From positions 2,418,001 through 2,482,000 of the forward strand of contig CAWUEY030000001.1 in the NCBI GenBank assembly GCA_963921245.4: a stretch of 64,000 bases of DNA. The letters run 5' to 3'. This DNA comes from JABJGO01 sp963921245 (lineage in GTDB: Bacteria > Pseudomonadota > Alphaproteobacteria > Rhodospirillales > Casp-alpha2). The notes beneath the pieces are model-generated. The model did no database searches. It worked only from the letters and a program-made list of their open reading frames with translations, and was not told the DNA's origin. Positions within the stretch are counted from its first letter, which is position 1. The number at the start of each line of letters is the position of its first letter. The translations under genes and the position numbers were made by a program. Below, one piece after another: positions 62,610 through 64,000 of this stretch.

Positions 62610-63653
62610 TCAGATAATATCGATATTATGCTCGTAGTAGGGTGTCTTTCCGGGGTTGGGCGGAATCCCGGGTTCACCATTGCCATAGATAAAGACTTCG
62701 GGCACAACCGGTCGGGGTGGATTGCTCTCCAGCCACAATCGTAGCAAGTGCCGTTTCCTGGCCGGATCATCGCCATCTTCAAATGCCGTCCGGGCATGGA
62801 GGACCGTATAATTGTTGGCAACCACGCATTCGCCGGGGCCGAGCGTGAACCTGAAGCCGATACCGTCGGTTTTCGCCAGTTCCTCAAACATGCCGAGCGC
62901 GGCGCGGTCATCCGGTTCCAGCGCCAGGTCCGGATATTCATCGGCGGCTATTTCAATGTACTGACGCACGATCCGGCAACTGACAAGGCCATCCTTTTCA
63001 CTGTAAACCGGAACCCGATGGGGGGTGATCGGATCAAATCCTTCGGGTTGCTCACCAAACCGGTGCCACTTGTACCCCTTGTAGAGTCGCGCCAGAAGAT
63101 CCGGCCTCTTGCAGCGCATGATTTCGTGTACGGTCTGGGAGCTGGCAAAGATGCTTTCACCGCCGGTTTCCGCCGGATGCAGGCATAAAAACGCCAGGAT
63201 ATCCGCCGGGTCTGTATGGGGTGTTAGTTCCTCGCTATTGCGATAGGCCCGGGCTTGTTTGTCTTTGCCTGATACGTCGATGACGTGCCCGAGACGGTCG
63301 CCCATGACGCTCTGTGAGACCGGACGCCCCAGATGCAGGCCAACGGCCCAGTAAAAAATCTCATTTTCCTGCAAGGAGAGCTGATCGACCGGAAAACCGC
63401 ACAGGATCACCATACCGCGCCCGTCGAGAATTTCCTGCCTGACCGCCGTTAACTGGCCCGCCAGCGCGCTCAAGGGTATATCGTCCTGCGTCAAATCAAC
63501 GGCATTGCGACCGTTTTCCGCCAGCTCCCGCACCCGCGAAAGCGAGGCCGCGACAGCCTGTTCATCCAGATCGACGGCAACATCGGATTTCGAGGAAAAA
63601 TCCGAGCCCTGCCACTGGGTTGCCTGGGGTAACCTGGCAAAGTCCTGTGACAT
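62610..63653 (-). CDS. TauD/TfdA-family Fe(II)/2-oxoglutarate dioxygenase
   Basis: This 347-residue protein has the facial triad of the family: His and Asp in ELTPHTDPADILAF and the distal His in YTVLHARTAFED, with the 2-oxoglutarate-binding Arg in KRHLLRLWLES. It belongs to the TauD/TfdA/gamma-butyrobetaine-hydroxylase-like group. The substrate is unknown. ATG 63653 is preferred to the longer frame (63701). It converges on priA and diverges from atpH with a 276-bp gap. Confidence 0.83.
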   Translation of the reverse strand: MSQDFARLPQATQWQGSDFSSKSDVAVDLDEQAVAASLSRVRELAENGRNAVDLTQDDIPLSALAGQLTAVRQEILDGRGMVILCGFPVDQLSLQENEIFYWAVGLHLGRPVSQSVMGDRLGHVIDVSGKDKQARAYRNSEELTPHTDPADILAFLCLHPAETGGESIFASSQTVHEIMRCKRPDLLARLYKGYKWHRFGEQPEGFDPITPHRVPVYSEKDGLVSCRIVRQYIEIAADEYPDLALEPDDRAALGMFEELAKTDGIGFRFTLGPGECVVANNYTVLHARTAFEDGDDPARKRHLLRLWLESNPPRPVVPEVFIYGNGEPGIPPNPGKTPYYEHNIDII

Positions 63654-63812
63654 TTCAGTCCCTCTCTCAGCCGCTGAAATCCGTGATCTTGCGGCCAGCA
63701 CGATACCCCTGATCAGATTTTTGGGGAAGCCCTTTCAGATCGGCGACAGGCTGGGGAAAAAGTGCGGCTTGTCCGCTTGAAAGCCCCTTAACAGTGTGGT
63801 ACGTCAACCACA

Positions 63813-63835
63813 GCTTCCCCGGAATCCGGGGAAGC
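63813..63835. other. 10-bp perfect hairpin upstream of atpH
   Basis: GCTTCCCCGG (63813-63822), loop AAT, and CCGGGGAAGC (63826-63835) form a perfect stem in the gap between the dioxygenase and atpH genes. No T run follows in either direction, so it is not a standard terminator. It would lie in the leader of the atp transcript or act as a protein-binding palindrome. Confidence 0.6.
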
Positions 63836-63929
63836 ACAGTGTTTGTTGCGCCCCGATTTGTCGCGTTCAGGGAAATTCGGGCGTGAATTGAAACAAAATT
63901 GAAAAAATAAGAACGAAGAGGCTTCCCAG

Positions 63930-64000
63930 GTGACTGCTCAATCTACTGGTCAATCTACTGGCCTTGCCGGACGATACGCTGCCGCGTTATTCGATCTGGC
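63930..64000 (+). CDS. atpH: ATP synthase F1 delta subunit, 5' end only
   Basis: A GTG at 63930 after CGAAGAGGCTTCCCAG opens a frame that reads through LAGRYAAALFDL, the conserved N-terminus of the F1 delta subunit, to the end of the window. AtpH joins F1 to the peripheral stalk of Fo. In alphaproteobacteria it leads the atpHAGDC operon, which should continue beyond the window. Codons 3-10 read AQSTGQSTG because a 12-bp unit (TCAATCTACTGG) is repeated once. Confidence 0.87.
   Translation, partial: MTAQSTGQSTGLAGRYAAALFDL

Overview
The window is 64 kb of a moderately GC-rich chromosome from an alphaproteobacterium, most likely a Rhodospirillales-type lineage. The evidence is gene order and gene families: a sdhCDAB / mdh-sucCD-sucAB-lpd TCA block, xerC-DUF484-priA running into atpH, rsmB beside a heparinase II/III-like gene and purH, a DUF1674 (SDHAF4-like) protein, and an RpoE-ChrR type sigma/anti-sigma pair. 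No rRNA, tRNA, CRISPR array or intact insertion sequence was seen.

Layout. Bases 1-8220 are an exopolysaccharide/O-antigen cluster: GT4 glycosyltransferase (cut by the window edge), gmd, UDP-HexNAc 6-dehydrogenase, HAD phosphatase, WecA-type initiating transferase, O-antigen ligase/polymerase family protein and a CapD/WbpM-type dehydratase. After a 556-bp gap with a good sigma70-like promoter comes purH, then fcl and manC (with gmd these supply GDP-mannose and GDP-fucose), then heparinase-like and rsmB on the minus strand. A type I restriction-modification operon (hsdM-hsdS-hsdR) occupies 15.99-20.97 kb. Bases 21-29.2 kb hold a GMC oxidoreductase with its Tat-exported small subunit, a glyoxalase-family protein, an RHH_4 protein, the SDHAF4-like protein, gpsA, a YciI protein, a Rieske protein, acs and a DUF3047 protein. 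A second, orphan hsdS lies at 29.36-30.55 kb. Bases 30.6-42 kb look like a photo-oxidative/singlet-oxygen stress island: rpoE-chrR-SDR-DCC protein-photolyase in one direction, FAD oxidase-DUF1365-cfa-MFS-DUF3833 in the other, and a DUF6134-SDR-SnoaL operon. Bases 42.0-43.7 kb contain no confident gene but hold gene remnants, a complex palindrome and a DnaA-box cluster. Bases 43.7-58.5 kb are the TCA block, interrupted by a sterol-desaturase-family gene and zapE. Bases 58.5-64 kb carry xerC, DUF484, priA, a TauD-family dioxygenase and the first codons of atpH.

The most interesting system is the type I R-M locus. hsdM is split by a run of 19 cytosines that puts its 3' third out of frame; 18 or 21 Cs would restore a normal-length protein, the signature of phase variation by slipped-strand mispairing. 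About 12 kb away an orphan hsdS carries different target-recognition domains but a central block of 150 bp identical to the operon hsdS. It also still carries a vestige of an hsdM 3' end with the same TGATG stop/start junction. Together this suggests a modification system that can be switched on and off and can also change specificity by exchange between two hsdS genes, with no invertase.

The second system is the stress island. Three promoter-like sites of the form TGATCC-N18-TA lie in front of its three transcription units, one on each side of the rpoE/FAD-oxidase divergence and one in front of the DUF6134 operon. The last has its -35 overlapping the stop codon of the orphan hsdS.
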